A DNA stretch of 49,474 nucleotides from Spirochaetales bacterium (GTDB lineage: Bacteria > Spirochaetota > Spirochaetia > DSM-2461), in NCBI GenBank assembly GCA_028532905.1, contig JAQQAM010000160.1, forward strand, positions 1 to 49,474, in the 5' to 3' direction. The notes beneath the pieces are model-generated. The model had not been told where the DNA came from. It saw only the letters and a list, made by a program, of their open reading frames with translations, and did not search any database. Positions 25,317 through 35,218 of the stretch are shown here, piece by piece. Each line of letters opens with the position of its first letter. Within the stretch, counting starts at the first letter, position 1. The translations under genes and the position numbers were made by a program.

Positions 25317-25322
25317 TATAAT
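25317..25322 (+). promoter_or_regulatory. -10 element candidate for the binding protein/kinase operon
   Basis: A perfect TATAAT 36 bases before the ATG at 25358. No good -35 lies at 16-18 bp, so an activator or another sigma contact may be needed. Confidence 0.4.
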
Positions 25323-25357
25323 AAAATTAGATTATCTTTTGAAAAAGTGGCAGGAAA

Positions 25358-26503
25358 ATGAATACAGATATTTCACAGAGTTTAATAAAAACCAGGATAT
25401 TTCCATTCATTGCGCTCTCTATTTTTTTGACAGTTGGATTTTCTTCTCTTCTGTATGCAACTGATTCTGCTGTGGCTTCAGAGACTGCCCCGAGTGTTGT
25501 CTTTCTTAATCCAGGAGAACCAGTTGACCGGGGCAAGGGGATGTTCTGGCCCCTAACAGCCCGCTTAATGGGGGTTGCTGCCGAAACATTTGGTTTACAA
25601 CTGGAAGTGCTTTATGCGGAGCGGGATCATTTGCTGATGCTTAAGCAGGCTGAAGAACTTGCCGGCCGGAGAACCCTGCCTGATTATATTATAATGGTTA
25701 ACGAAAAACAGACCGCCCCGGAGATGCTGAAAATGTTTGAGGGAAGGTCTGCAAAAATCCTTTTGATTCATAATGACCTGACCCATGAACAACGTCGGGA
25801 GATCGGCAATGAACGGGAACGGATGAAACACTGGATAGGCACTGTTACAACGGATGAGGAGCAGGGAACGTCCCGTATGATGGAAGAGCTTTACCGGCAG
25901 CTTGGCTCCCGGGAACCACGGGTTGTCGGGATTACCGGAGCGAAGAGTACTCCCGTATCTATGGAGCGTGCCCAGGGTGTCAGTGACTTCATGACCCGGA
26001 GCGGGCGGGGCAGGCAGCTTCAGTTGGTTTTCAGCAATTGGGGAACCCCGGATGCCGAAAGTAAAGCGGAGGTTCTTCTTTCAAGGTATCCAGAGACTAA
26101 TATTCTCTGGGCTGCAAACTTTTCGATGGCTCTCGGTGCGCTTCGTGCTGTTCAAAAACTGAATGCTCCGGTTTTGGTCGGCAGTACCGCCGTGGCTCCT
26201 TACACCATGTCGAACCTGGCAAAAGAAGAAATGGCTGTTAGTCTGGGCAGTCATTTCTTTATAGGTGCCTGGGCTATGGTTCTCCTGAATGATTACCATC
26301 ACGGCCTTGATTTTTCCTCACGGGGGGGAACAAGACAGAGGTTGGACTATCTTACAATTATCAATTCAGAGAATGCATCTGATTACTACAGGATTGTCTA
26401 TGAAGAGGCTGATTCTCTTGACTTCAGTATATTCTCAAAATATTTGAACCCCTCACCGGGAAATTATGACTTTTCGCTTGAGCCCCTCATGAGTTCCAAA
26501 TAA
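25358..26503 (+). CDS. Periplasmic sugar-binding-like sensor protein
   Basis: A 381-residue protein with an N-terminal signal or anchor segment (IALSIFLTVGFSSLLYA) and a type I periplasmic-binding fold of the LacI/RbsB class: VVFLNPGEPVDRGKGMFWPL at the start, an EEQGTSRMMEEL helix, VVGITGAKSTPVSMERAQG, LLSRYPETNILWAANF and VGSTAVAPY. There is no ABC permease nearby. The gene is followed after 2 nt by a membrane hybrid kinase, so it is best read as the ligand-presenting partner of that kinase rather than a transport component. Confidence 0.78.
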   Translation: MNTDISQSLIKTRIFPFIALSIFLTVGFSSLLYATDSAVASETAPSVVFLNPGEPVDRGKGMFWPLTARLMGVAAETFGLQLEVLYAERDHLLMLKQAEELAGRRTLPDYIIMVNEKQTAPEMLKMFEGRSAKILLIHNDLTHEQRREIGNERERMKHWIGTVTTDEEQGTSRMMEELYRQLGSREPRVVGITGAKSTPVSMERAQGVSDFMTRSGRGRQLQLVFSNWGTPDAESKAEVLLSRYPETNILWAANFSMALGALRAVQKLNAPVLVGSTAVAPYTMSNLAKEEMAVSLGSHFFIGAWAMVLLNDYHHGLDFSSRGGTRQRLDYLTIINSENASDYYRIVYEEADSLDFSIFSKYLNPSPGNYDFSLEPLMSSK

Positions 26504-26505
26504 TT

Positions 26506-28746
26506 ATGCCGTTTTCATTTCGGCTGGTTCCAACAACAGCTAGTCTGCATATAAAGCTAATGCTGGCTCTAACTGTACCTGTTACACTGGCCATCGTCAT
26601 AATGGCTTCGGTGTTAATAGAGCATGAACGGGAAACCCGCTACAAGGAACTGGAGGAGCGAGCGGATCGTACAGCTCTTCTGATCAGTCATTCTATGGCT
26701 TATCCTGTCTGGAATGTAGATCTGGCAGCTGTCGATGAGCAGCTTGATGCCCTGGCTTCTGATCCGAAAGTTGTGCAGTGCATCATTACTGCCATTGGGT
26801 ACGGTACATTGAGCGAGAGAGGAGAGCTGCAGGGAAATCTGGAAAATCCGATTATACGGGTTCAGGATATATTTTTTTCTACAAGTGAAACGGGGACTCA
26901 GAAAATAGGAGAAGTCCGGATTGTTATGACCCGGGAGTTTGTCGAAGAGACTCTCTCTACAACCCTTTGTGTATTCTGGGTGCTGATTGTTGTGATTTTA
27001 TCAGTAATCTATATAACAACCTATCTCCTCCTGCGACGAGTTGTGAAAATTCCGGTTAACCGTCTGGAAGTTATGGTTGATCAGATAGCCCGGGGGGATA
27101 TGGATGCTCGCTGTTCTCTCAATACAAAAGATGAACTGGGTAAACTGGCCGGGCGGGTCAATATGATGGCAGATCGCCTGCAGGAGTCCAGTCAAAAGCT
27201 GCGAGAGAGTGAAAAAAGGTTGCAGCTGGTTCTTGACGGCAGTCAGCTGGGCTATTGGGACTGGAATATACAGACCGGTGAAGTTATCCGTAATTCCCGT
27301 TGGGCGGAGATGCTGGGATACACTCTGGAAGAGGTGGAGTTTTCGGTTAATCAGTGGACAGATCTTCATCACCCTGAAGACCGGAATCTTGCATGGAAGG
27401 CAATTACGGATCACCTGGAGGGACGTACTACTGAATATGAAGTTGAGTACCGTATGCGTACCAGGGACGGAAATTACCGATGGATTCTCGATCAGGCTAA
27501 AATTGTAAGTTTTGATGCACAGGGGAAACCCTTAAGGATGTGTGGAACTCATAGAGATATCACAGAGCGCAAACAGGCCGAGCTTGAGAAAGAAAGGCTG
27601 CAGAACCAACTGTCCCAATCCCGTAAAATGGAGGCCATAGGCCAGCTGGCCGGAGGAATGGCTCATGATTTCAATAATATTCTAAGTGTTATACTGAATG
27701 CTTCTCAACTCTTGATGATCCCAAGCAACAAACTGAACGAAAATTGTCTTAAATATGTTGATATGATACACCAGTCTTCTATTCGTGCTTCCGATCTTAT
27801 TGGAAAACTGCTGGCTTTCAGCCGGAAAGGTGAAGCCGTGAATACAGTTCTTGATTTGCATCAGATTTTATCAGATGTCACGGATATCCTCAAAGGAACG
27901 ATTGATAAAAAAATCAATATTTCCTTAGTGGATAATGCCAGTCATCATAACTTTGCAGGAGATTTTTCGTCCATTGAAAATGCATTACTCAATCTGGGGA
28001 TTAATGCAAGTCATGCCATGCCGGACGGTGGAAAACTGGAGTTCAGAACTTGTAACACAGTACTTGAGAAGGATTTTTGCGATTTCAGTTCCTTTGATGT
28101 AACGGCCGGAGAATATATTAGGATTGATGTAGAAGATTCAGGGTCTGGTATCCCGGAAGAAAATCTGGATAAAATCTTTGAACCCTTTTTCACGACTAAG
28201 AAAACCGGCCAGGGGACGGGTTTGGGTTTATCTGCAGTCTATGGAACCATTCGCGAACACCAGGGGATGATCACGGTCGAAAGTGAAATAGGTTCGGGGA
28301 CGACTTTTTCAATTTTTCTTCCCTGTGTGAATAAGATGGCTAATAAAACCAATGAGAGCAAATCTGTGGAGAGTGGATCGGGTACTATCCTACTGGTTGA
28401 TGATGAAAAGCTGAACAGGATGGTTAATAAAGATATTCTGGAGTCCCTGGGGTATGAAGTCCTCCTGGCTGAAAACGGGCTGGAGGCAATTAATGTATTT
28501 AAAGATAAGAAATCAGAAATTGATATTGTCCTCATGGATATGATAATGCCTGAGATGGATGGTTCAGAAGCCTTCCATGAGATGAATCATATTGATGAAA
28601 GCTGCAAAGTCATTATAGCCTCTGGTTATACCAATGATCAGAATATCGATGATTTGCTCAGAGCCGGTCTGGCAGGTTTTATACAAAAGCCCTACACTGT
28701 TTCAGAAATCAGTAAACTCCTGACACAAATCCAAAACCGTAAATGA
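26506..28746 (+). CDS. Membrane hybrid histidine kinase (HAMP-PAS-HisKA-HATPase-REC)
   Basis: A 746-residue kinase. Membrane segments lie at ~20-42 and ~157-180 and frame a ~115-residue periplasmic region. They are followed by HAMP (~180-235), a PAS_3-type PAS ([27 protein letters not shown]), an H-box with His at ~387 ([11 protein letters not shown]), HATPase ([25 protein letters not shown]) and a receiver with Asp at ~678 and QKPY. It starts 2 nt after the periplasmic binding protein. From H-box to receiver it is clearly paralogous to 22585-24543, which lies in a divergent unit across a 150-bp gap. Confidence 0.92.
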   Translation: MPFSFRLVPTTASLHIKLMLALTVPVTLAIVIMASVLIEHERETRYKELEERADRTALLISHSMAYPVWNVDLAAVDEQLDALASDPKVVQCIITAIGYGTLSERGELQGNLENPIIRVQDIFFSTSETGTQKIGEVRIVMTREFVEETLSTTLCVFWVLIVVILSVIYITTYLLLRRVVKIPVNRLEVMVDQIARGDMDARCSLNTKDELGKLAGRVNMMADRLQESSQKLRESEKRLQLVLDGSQLGYWDWNIQTGEVIRNSRWAEMLGYTLEEVEFSVNQWTDLHHPEDRNLAWKAITDHLEGRTTEYEVEYRMRTRDGNYRWILDQAKIVSFDAQGKPLRMCGTHRDITERKQAELEKERLQNQLSQSRKMEAIGQLAGGMAHDFNNILSVILNASQLLMIPSNKLNENCLKYVDMIHQSSIRASDLIGKLLAFSRKGEAVNTVLDLHQILSDVTDILKGTIDKKINISLVDNASHHNFAGDFSSIENALLNLGINASHAMPDGGKLEFRTCNTVLEKDFCDFSSFDVTAGEYIRIDVEDSGSGIPEENLDKIFEPFFTTKKTGQGTGLGLSAVYGTIREHQGMITVESEIGSGTTFSIFLPCVNKMANKTNESKSVESGSGTILLVDDEKLNRMVNKDILESLGYEVLLAENGLEAINVFKDKKSEIDIVLMDMIMPEMDGSEAFHEMNHIDESCKVIIASGYTNDQNIDDLLRAGLAGFIQKPYTVSEISKLLTQIQNRK

Positions 28747-28858
28747 TGTTTGAGGGATCACAGATTAATTTTGAATGCTCCATGAATATGTTTTAATATT
28801 AAACAATGGGGTGTTTTTGAAAAACATCATTCTGAATCGTTATTAAAGGAGTTTATTT

Positions 28859-29200
28859 ATGTATGATTCGGCAAATCCTCTTCTGGTCGTATTCTGGTTA
28901 ATCGTCTCTGTAGTTCTGCTTGTGGCTAACTGGAAAATCTTCACAAAGGCAGGTAAACCCGGCTGGGCTATTCTGATCCCAATCTACAATGTTATCGTCA
29001 TGCTGCAGATCGTAAAAAAACCTCTGTGGTGGATCATTATGCTCTTGATTCCCGGTGTGAATGTGGTGTTTGTTATCCTGATTATCTACAATCTCTGTCT
29101 GAGCTTCGGTCAGCCTGCCTGGCATGTCATTCCCGCCCTCTTAGTCAGCTTTGTTTACTATCCTTACCTTGCCTTTTCCAGTGCATCCTACAAAGGATGA
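28859..29200 (+). CDS. DUF5684-type small membrane protein
   Basis: A 113-residue protein with about four hydrophobic segments. The pattern WKIFTKAGKPGWAILIPIYN, then KKPLWWIIMLLIPGVN, then FGQPAWHVIPALL and YPYLAFSSASY is that of the DUF5684 family, of unknown function. An AAGGAG site precedes ATG. The next gene follows after 10 nt and is probably co-expressed. Confidence 0.75.
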   Translation: MYDSANPLLVVFWLIVSVVLLVANWKIFTKAGKPGWAILIPIYNVIVMLQIVKKPLWWIIMLLIPGVNVVFVILIIYNLCLSFGQPAWHVIPALLVSFVYYPYLAFSSASYKG

Positions 29201-29210
29201 GGTCTGATCC

Positions 29211-29939
29211 ATGAAACTGGGAATCCTCCCGGGGCTCCTGCTGCTGTTCAGTTCGGTGCTTCATGCCCAGTGGGAGGAGTTTCCTGTTCTTCCCGGGGAA
29301 TCCCTCTGGGCGTCTTCTGTATTGAGTGAGACTCTGGGAGGAACAGTCTATGAGTATCCTCCGGAAAATCTGTTTGACGGGGATAAGGCGACTCCATGGG
29401 TGGAAGGTGTTTCCGGTGACGGAGCAGGAGAAAGCCTGACAATTCTCGCCAACAGGGCTGTTACGGGGTTCTCTCTTGTTAACGGCTTTGCCAAATCCGC
29501 TTCTCTTTATGACAAGAACAACAGAATAAAGAGTCTGGAACTCTCTCTCCTGGCAGGATTCACAGCACCGGGAATGATCAGCGAAACCGATGCTGAACTG
29601 TATCTGCTGAAAGAAATCAGACTAAAAGACCCTCTGCTCGTTCATGACGGGATGGAAAGACAGTCTTTTGATATCCCCTTAACAGAAGAGGAACAGTTCG
29701 ATCTGTTTAAAACAGTTTTGATAGAGTTTGCTGCCGATCATCCTTTTTTTCTGAAGATGATGCTTCAGGAAACAGGTCTTTCAGACAATACCCTCTTTAC
29801 CGATGATATGAGCCTTCGTCTGCTGATGGAGGTGTATGGCTTTTTTGCCCTGAGAGTCACAATACGGGATGTATACAAAGGCAGCCGGTATGATGATACC
29901 TGTATCTCGGAAATCTCTCTGGAGCTTGAAGAATTCTAA
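29211..29939 (+). CDS. Exported discoidin-like (NADase-type glycan-binding) protein
   Basis: A 242-residue protein with a signal peptide (ending HAQ) and a domain with YPPENLFDGDKATPWVEGV, then GESLTILANRAVTGFSLVNG, AKSASLYDKNNRIKSLELS. This is the discoidin-fold pattern annotated as NADase-type glycan-binding domain, here without any catalytic domain. A role in binding surface glycans or lipids is inferred. It is downstream of the DUF5684 gene in the same unit. Confidence 0.65.
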   Translation: MKLGILPGLLLLFSSVLHAQWEEFPVLPGESLWASSVLSETLGGTVYEYPPENLFDGDKATPWVEGVSGDGAGESLTILANRAVTGFSLVNGFAKSASLYDKNNRIKSLELSLLAGFTAPGMISETDAELYLLKEIRLKDPLLVHDGMERQSFDIPLTEEEQFDLFKTVLIEFAADHPFFLKMMLQETGLSDNTLFTDDMSLRLLMEVYGFFALRVTIRDVYKGSRYDDTCISEISLELEEF

Positions 29940-29986
29940 GAAAGATTTCTGGCATTCAGGAAAGTGAAATGAGGGAGGTAGGGATC

Positions 29987-30643
29987 ATGATTCAATTCTC
30001 AAGTTATAATCAAAGGACATTTTCAATCCGGTTAAAAGCGATTCTGGAACTGGCTGTTTTGGCTGTCGTCCTTCCGGTTTTGATTCTGTCCTGTGGGAAA
30101 GTAAAGGAAGCGGCATCCGTTGCCAAAGCCGTTAAGGAAATGGCAGATGTGGGAGAGGAGATGCTGGAGGAGGGTAGCTCATCCATAGACTGGGAGAACT
30201 ACGACCTCAAGGAAGCGGATGTACGGAAGTTCTACAGGGGAGTTCTGGCACTTCAGGAAAAGTATCCCGATATCGACTTCGAAATTGCCATGATGGCCAC
30301 AATGGAAACCATGAGTGAAGGCATCAATATCGAGAAGGCTGTAGAAAAAGAGACTGATATGACCTACTCAGAATACAGCGGTCTGTCGGTGGCCATCACT
30401 CTGGCTCTTGCCGAAGCGGAAAGCATCCGTTTTACGACAGATGTTGTGTCGTCCATAGAAGAGGCCCTGAATGAAGCGGAGAGTCTGGACCAGGACATGC
30501 TCACTGAAGAGCAGAAAACCGCCTTAGATGATCAGCGTACAGCTCTGGCAGAGGCAAAAGCCGAAATGGAGACTCCTGAGTTTAAGAAACGAACGGAAAA
30601 AGCCAATATGGTAATGGGCATTCGTGAGGAAATGGGATTTTAA
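29987..30643 (+). CDS. Lipoprotein of unknown function, helical
   Basis: A ~218-residue protein with a hydrophobic segment ending in a lipobox (LILSC) about 30 residues in. The rest is acidic and helical (AKAVKEMADVGEEMLEEGSS, LDDQRTALAEAKAEMETPEF). No family is recognised. Start at 29987 (MIQFSS) is supported by GGGAGG eight bases upstream; an ATG at 29969 is an alternative. The 3' end overlaps the next gene by 20 nt. Confidence 0.6.
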   Translation: MIQFSSYNQRTFSIRLKAILELAVLAVVLPVLILSCGKVKEAASVAKAVKEMADVGEEMLEEGSSSIDWENYDLKEADVRKFYRGVLALQEKYPDIDFEIAMMATMETMSEGINIEKAVEKETDMTYSEYSGLSVAITLALAEAESIRFTTDVVSSIEEALNEAESLDQDMLTEEQKTALDDQRTALAEAKAEMETPEFKKRTEKANMVMGIREEMGF

Positions 30644-31418
30644 CACAGCCTGCCGGGCTGCACTTTTTCTATTCCTCCTCACTGTGACGGCCGGCGGTAC
30701 CGTATCCTGCCGCCGGATCGGATATTCCCGGGCCATTCACAGCTCTCTAAAAGCCGGTCCGGGGTATCTGTGGGATGACGCCGTCCATATTCCTGTCACC
30801 TATCGTCTGTACCGTGTTCCCTTGGGGCTCCGCCGCTTCCCCGATGGAGGGCAGAGTCATGTTGTGCATGAAGCCACCTATATTCTGCGGATCGATTCTG
30901 ACAGGATTCCCGTTGTCATGGGCTTCGTTGATCATGTGATTCCAGATACTGCTGTGGCCGGAGTAAAAGTCTCAGACCAGGAGGAGGGGCTTGTGTTCCG
31001 ATTCCCGCAGATTGGATCTTCTCTCAGCGATCTGGTCAGGATCAGTGCTGCCGGTGTTCGTTATGAAGGGCTGTCTTCAGCCGGTTCTGAATCCTGGAGG
31101 GAGCCGGTCTGGGACATCAACAGGACCTCCCGGACACTGCGGAAAATACCTGCTTCCCTTATGGGGCTGCCTTCTCCATTGGACTTCGGAAGCTGTACCC
31201 CCCGTCGTCTTATGAAGGATATTATTATGCTGCAGGGGGACTTTGCCTATCGCCGGGAAGCAATCATGCGCCTGAATCCAGATGCCCGTGAGGCAGAAAA
31301 AATCCTTAGGCGCATGGATCGCCATCTGGAACAACTGGATGGATATAAGAGAGCCGAATATCAGATGATTTCCCGGGAGACCCGGGATGTTCTTATAGAA
31401 ATCGTCAATGTGAAATGA
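30624..31418 (+). CDS. Exported lipoprotein-like protein of unknown function
   Basis: A 264-residue protein with a signal segment (ALFLFLLTVTAGGTVSC) that fits a lipobox. The body contains VTYRLYRVPLGLRRFPDGGQ and ATYILRIDSDRIPVVMGF, suggesting a beta-rich domain, and a basic helical C-terminus. No family is recognised. It starts 20 nt inside the preceding lipoprotein gene, so translation is probably coupled and the two products may act together. Confidence 0.6.
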   Translation: MRKWDFNTACRAALFLFLLTVTAGGTVSCRRIGYSRAIHSSLKAGPGYLWDDAVHIPVTYRLYRVPLGLRRFPDGGQSHVVHEATYILRIDSDRIPVVMGFVDHVIPDTAVAGVKVSDQEEGLVFRFPQIGSSLSDLVRISAAGVRYEGLSSAGSESWREPVWDINRTSRTLRKIPASLMGLPSPLDFGSCTPRRLMKDIIMLQGDFAYRREAIMRLNPDAREAEKILRRMDRHLEQLDGYKRAEYQMISRETRDVLIEIVNVK

Positions 31419-31476
31419 TTTGTTAATATCACTGATGCTGTTACTGGCAGCAGAGTGAATCCATCCGGCTGACAAA

Positions 31477-33615
31477 TCACTCTGCTGTATCGGTTGTCTC
31501 AAGCAGTTCTTTGATTTTCTGACTCAGAACGTTGAGTGTAAAAGGTTTCTGAATATAACTGCCCTTCAGGTTCTCTATGTCCAGTTGAGGCAGAGTATCG
31601 TCCAGATATCCGGACATGAAGAGTACTCTTATATGGGGTAGAATTGAGCGGATCTCACAGCATAATTCGATACCGTTTACTTCAGGCATGATGATATCCG
31701 TGAGTAACAGATCTATCTGTTTACTTTCACGGCATAGGGTGAGAGCCCGGGAGGGGCTGTTTGCCGTCAGAACGGTAAAGCCGAGACTGATCAGCATGGC
31801 TTCAGTCATTTTCAGTACGAGGTCGTTATCCTCACAAAGGAGTATCGTTTTCTCTTTTTGACCGGACAGATCAATCTGATTAGCAGTACTTGCCGCTGTG
31901 CATTTTTGTGTTTTCAAGGGGAGGTATACTGTGAACATCGATCCTTTTCCGGGAGTGCTGTTCAGTACAATTGTACCGCCGTGTTGATTCACGATGCCCA
32001 GAACTGTGGCCAGTCCCAGTCCGGTTCCCAGTTCCCCCTTGGTTGAGAAAAAGGGTTCAAAGATATTTTCCTGGATTCTCTTGTCTATTCCCGATCCGTT
32101 GTCTTCTATGGATAATAGGACGTATTCCCCTTCAGGCAGATAATTCAGCTCTGCACCGGCTGCTCTCGACAGAACCGCTGTCTCAGTTTTAACAGAGATT
32201 TTTCCATCAGGGATTCCTGTCATCGAATCCTGCGCATTGACTATAAGGTTGAGAATAACCTGTTCTATCTGGCCTTTATCAGCCAGGATCTCTGTGGAAG
32301 CCTTAGTCAGACTGATATTCAGGCTGATATCTTCCCGAATAGTTCTGGCCAGTAATTTTTCAAATTTCAGCAGGATATCGTTTAAACTGATGTAATTGTA
32401 TTCCAACTCCTGCTTTCTGCTGAATGCAAGCAATTGCCTTATTATATCCTTGGCGCTGAGGCTGGCCTGCAGAATGGAATCCACCTTCTTTAATGGTTCT
32501 TCATCGTTTTCCAGATCCATCAGGAGGAGTTCACTGTACCCAATGATTGGTGTAAGAAGATTGTTCAGATCATGAGCGATCCCTCCGGCCAGCCGCCCGA
32601 TTGATTCCATTTTTGATCTCTGATTCTGAAACTGTTCCAGTTTATGCTTTTCAATTTCAAGAGCTTTGATATTTCTCAGATCTTTGATAAACACATAAAA
32701 AGAGTCTTCATCCGCACTGTAGGATGCATTTACTTCGACTTCAAAAATATCACCATTCTTTTTTCTATGAATTGATTCGAACCGTTCACGACCCTGAGCT
32801 TTTATTTTATCAATATGCCGGGCTGTATCCTCACCGTCTTCATTGACTTCCAGGTCGGCTATGGACATTTGAAGGATTTCCTTTTTTGTATATCCGGTCA
32901 GATCACAGTAGGCCTGGTTCACATCCAGGAACCGGCCGGTTGTATCCACAATCCAGAATCCGTCAAAGGAGCTATCGATGGTTTGCCGGAATTTTAACTG
33001 CTCTCTGCTTTTTTCCTCCATTTCTCTTTCCAGTTGAAAACTTTTTTCACTGAGGCGTGAATAGGCATCCTGCATGAGAGTAGAAGAGTTGATTTCCTGG
33101 TTAAGGGACTGGGTAAGAAAGCTGACGATCGTCGATATTTCATTTCGTACTGAGTGGGTGTATTCAACAAGAACGCCTTTCATTACCAGAACCCCGATGA
33201 TCTTGTTCTTGTAGTTCAGAGGAAAATACCAGTCTTTGCTTTGTTCACACTCATCTGTTGATGATCCGGAATCCATTTTCTGTTGGTCTTGATTCTCCCT
33301 TTCCAGAAGATTACCGGATTCAATTACACTCAGAACATCAGGGTCCAGAATCCTTTTCTCCAGTCTGGGAGATGTGGCAATATCGCAGAAGTACCATTCG
33401 TCTGCCAGATAGTAGTAAAGCTGAACATTTGTGCCGCCGAGAAAATTCATGATTGTCAAAACAGAATTGACAGCAAGGTTTTCCAAACCCTGTATCTCGG
33501 CCAGGTTTAACAGGACTTCAGCCACCATCTGGTAATGGGATTTCTGGAATGCCAGCTTCTCTAATCTTTCAAGCAGAGCGTTGGTCTCATCGTTTGTGTT
33601 CTGTTTGTCACTCAT
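31477..33615 (-). CDS. Hybrid histidine kinase coupled to a corrinoid methyltransferase operon
   Basis: A 712-residue cytoplasmic kinase. A GAF-like N-terminal domain (~20-185) and coiled coil precede a PAS (~210-330; SSFDGFWIVDTTGRFLDVNQ). The H-box GGIAHDLNNLLTP has His at ~348. HATPase has SIEDNGSGIDKRI and GTGLGLATVLG, and the receiver has Asp at ~640 (LLLTDIIMPEVNG) and QKPF. Its ATG overlaps the DUF1638 stop by 4 nt (ATGA), making it the fourth gene of a coupled operon with corrinoid protein, UroD-like methyltransferase and DUF1638. That strongly suggests it reads or controls C1 metabolism. Confidence 0.92.
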   Translation of the reverse strand: MSDKQNTNDETNALLERLEKLAFQKSHYQMVAEVLLNLAEIQGLENLAVNSVLTIMNFLGGTNVQLYYYLADEWYFCDIATSPRLEKRILDPDVLSVIESGNLLERENQDQQKMDSGSSTDECEQSKDWYFPLNYKNKIIGVLVMKGVLVEYTHSVRNEISTIVSFLTQSLNQEINSSTLMQDAYSRLSEKSFQLEREMEEKSREQLKFRQTIDSSFDGFWIVDTTGRFLDVNQAYCDLTGYTKKEILQMSIADLEVNEDGEDTARHIDKIKAQGRERFESIHRKKNGDIFEVEVNASYSADEDSFYVFIKDLRNIKALEIEKHKLEQFQNQRSKMESIGRLAGGIAHDLNNLLTPIIGYSELLLMDLENDEEPLKKVDSILQASLSAKDIIRQLLAFSRKQELEYNYISLNDILLKFEKLLARTIREDISLNISLTKASTEILADKGQIEQVILNLIVNAQDSMTGIPDGKISVKTETAVLSRAAGAELNYLPEGEYVLLSIEDNGSGIDKRIQENIFEPFFSTKGELGTGLGLATVLGIVNQHGGTIVLNSTPGKGSMFTVYLPLKTQKCTAASTANQIDLSGQKEKTILLCEDNDLVLKMTEAMLISLGFTVLTANSPSRALTLCRESKQIDLLLTDIIMPEVNGIELCCEIRSILPHIRVLFMSGYLDDTLPQLDIENLKGSYIQKPFTLNVLSQKIKELLETTDTAE

Positions 33616-34187
33616 CTTGGTACATCCGCTTCTTTCATACAGGTAAGTATCTTTTCTTCCAGAATCCTGAGATCAGTATCCAGCCAGCGGAGAGGGAGGC
33701 CTATCTGTCTGGAAACGGCTTCCGCTTCTATACGGAAATCCCCTGAACAGGGAGTATTTATTGCCAGAAAATACTTGTGGGAATCACGGAATATCTCTTT
33801 CATGCCTTCGGGATTTTCTCCGAAAGCCTGACGGGTGACATAATCCCACCTTCTAGCCCAGTCTTCCATAAGGAAAAAAGCACCCTGTGCCAGTTCATTT
33901 TGGAACCGTTCATGTCCGAGAAGCAGTTCTATACAGTTCTGCCCCTCGGTTCGAATTCCCCCATTGTCCCTGTAGAATGAATCGATTTGGGGGTGACAGG
34001 TTCCATAAACAATTATTTTTGGATCTGTGGGGCTCATACCGGCCAGCTTTTTCTGAATTCCTGATTTCAACTTACCAAAGTCCACATGAAGGGAAGAACA
34101 CAGGTAAGCGGGCGTTATGTCCCAGTTATTATTTTTGATTAACAGATTGATTTCATTTTTGAGAATTCCGCAAGAAAGTAATTCCAT
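33612..34187 (-). CDS. DUF1638 protein
   Basis: A 191-residue protein matching DUF1638: an N-terminal LLSCGILKNEI, then IIVYGTCHPQID near residue 60, then GQNCIELLLGHERFQ and a late LRWLDTDLRIL. The family has conserved Cys and His residues (here in SCGI, GTCHP and QNC), is of unknown function and is often found beside corrinoid methyltransferase genes. It overlaps the upstream methyltransferase by one base (TAATG) and the downstream kinase by four. Confidence 0.75.
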   Translation of the reverse strand: MELLSCGILKNEINLLIKNNNWDITPAYLCSSLHVDFGKLKSGIQKKLAGMSPTDPKIIVYGTCHPQIDSFYRDNGGIRTEGQNCIELLLGHERFQNELAQGAFFLMEDWARRWDYVTRQAFGENPEGMKEIFRDSHKYFLAINTPCSGDFRIEAEAVSRQIGLPLRWLDTDLRILEEKILTCMKEADVPR

Positions 34188-35218
34188 TAGTACTGTCCTG
34201 CCTGTTTGGCCACATTTATCATGCTGCGGATTGTATGTTCGGGAATTCCATAGGGCATGACGAGAGTTCCGAAAATAAACCCTCCCCCCTCTTTTCCTTC
34301 AGAAATGATCCGCTCCACTTCGTTTTTCACTTCCTCTTCGTTAAATCTGAGCAGCTTTATATCATTGATGGGAGCAGCCACCAGACCTTTTCCATTTACG
34401 ATTTGTTTTGCTTCCCGAATATCATCCATTGGATTTATGTAAAAGGCTCCGAATCCGCTATGTTCTACTAGGGCGGGAAGCATGGGGTTGATCTCTCCGC
34501 CTCCATTAAAATAGACCATTCCTGCAGTCCCAGTTGTTTGTACGTCCTTATGAATCCAGGGAAGAGCTTTCTTTTTAAACTCATCTGCTGTAATAAATGC
34601 AGCGGAAGCCAGAGGGTTGTTATAGATAATCATATCCACACCTGCTTCAAGGAGAGCCTGGCATCTTAAATTCACGAATTGTGAGCATTTTTCATACAGC
34701 AGATTCACAGCTTCTCCGGCTTGGGGAGTGAACAACAGCTCCATCCATTTTTCTATTCCCATAAGAATAGCGGGCATGGAATAAGATCCGACAACAGCAG
34801 ACAGGATGGGGTATTCTTTGCCCAACTCTGTTTTCAGTATATCTATCGTTTTGAGTAATTCCTGATGGGACTTTGTGTTAAATATACGGGAGTCTATTTT
34901 GAGCTTATGGATATCCTCAATAGATTTAATTATCAGATGGCCTACATTCGGCGGTCCGTCATCCGGAAATATGGATTTTTTTGATCCGAGCATCTCCGCA
35001 TCGGATGCTGTGTAATGAAAAGCCCAGGCCACATCATGTCCATATTTTTCAATAAGCCGTATTTGACCGTATGCGACATTTTCCCCTTTAGAATAATAGT
35101 CTTTAATGGACATACCCATTTCTTTCGCACCCTGCTCCAGCAGATTACACACAACAGGGACTCTGTCAGGGAGTTGTCCGGACATCAAGTCTCCAAATCT
35201 CTGTCTGGCGCTAGACAT
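34187..35218 (-). CDS. UroD/MtaA-fold methyltransferase-like protein lacking zinc ligands
   Basis: A 343-residue protein of the uroporphyrinogen decarboxylase/cobamide methyltransferase fold: RFGDLMSGQLPDRVPVV at the start, VVGSYSMPAILMG in the middle and MVYFNGGGEINPMLPAL later. In MtaA/MtbA enzymes the last segment reads HICGN and supplies His and Cys zinc ligands, with a third Cys near the C-terminus. Here those positions are FNG (~237-239) and GTL (~317-319), so the zinc-thiolate site appears absent. It overlaps the corrinoid protein gene by 8 nt and DUF1638 by 1 nt. A methyl transfer to something other than a thiol, or a regulatory role, is inferred. Confidence 0.8.
   Translation of the reverse strand: MSSARQRFGDLMSGQLPDRVPVVCNLLEQGAKEMGMSIKDYYSKGENVAYGQIRLIEKYGHDVAWAFHYTASDAEMLGSKKSIFPDDGPPNVGHLIIKSIEDIHKLKIDSRIFNTKSHQELLKTIDILKTELGKEYPILSAVVGSYSMPAILMGIEKWMELLFTPQAGEAVNLLYEKCSQFVNLRCQALLEAGVDMIIYNNPLASAAFITADEFKKKALPWIHKDVQTTGTAGMVYFNGGGEINPMLPALVEHSGFGAFYINPMDDIREAKQIVNGKGLVAAPINDIKLLRFNEEEVKNEVERIISEGKEGGGFIFGTLVMPYGIPEHTIRSMINVAKQAGQY

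Noticed and set aside
25358-26503. Binding protein of an ABC sugar transporter
   Set aside because: No permease or ATPase is nearby, and the gene is 2 nt from a membrane hybrid kinase, so a sensory role is preferred.
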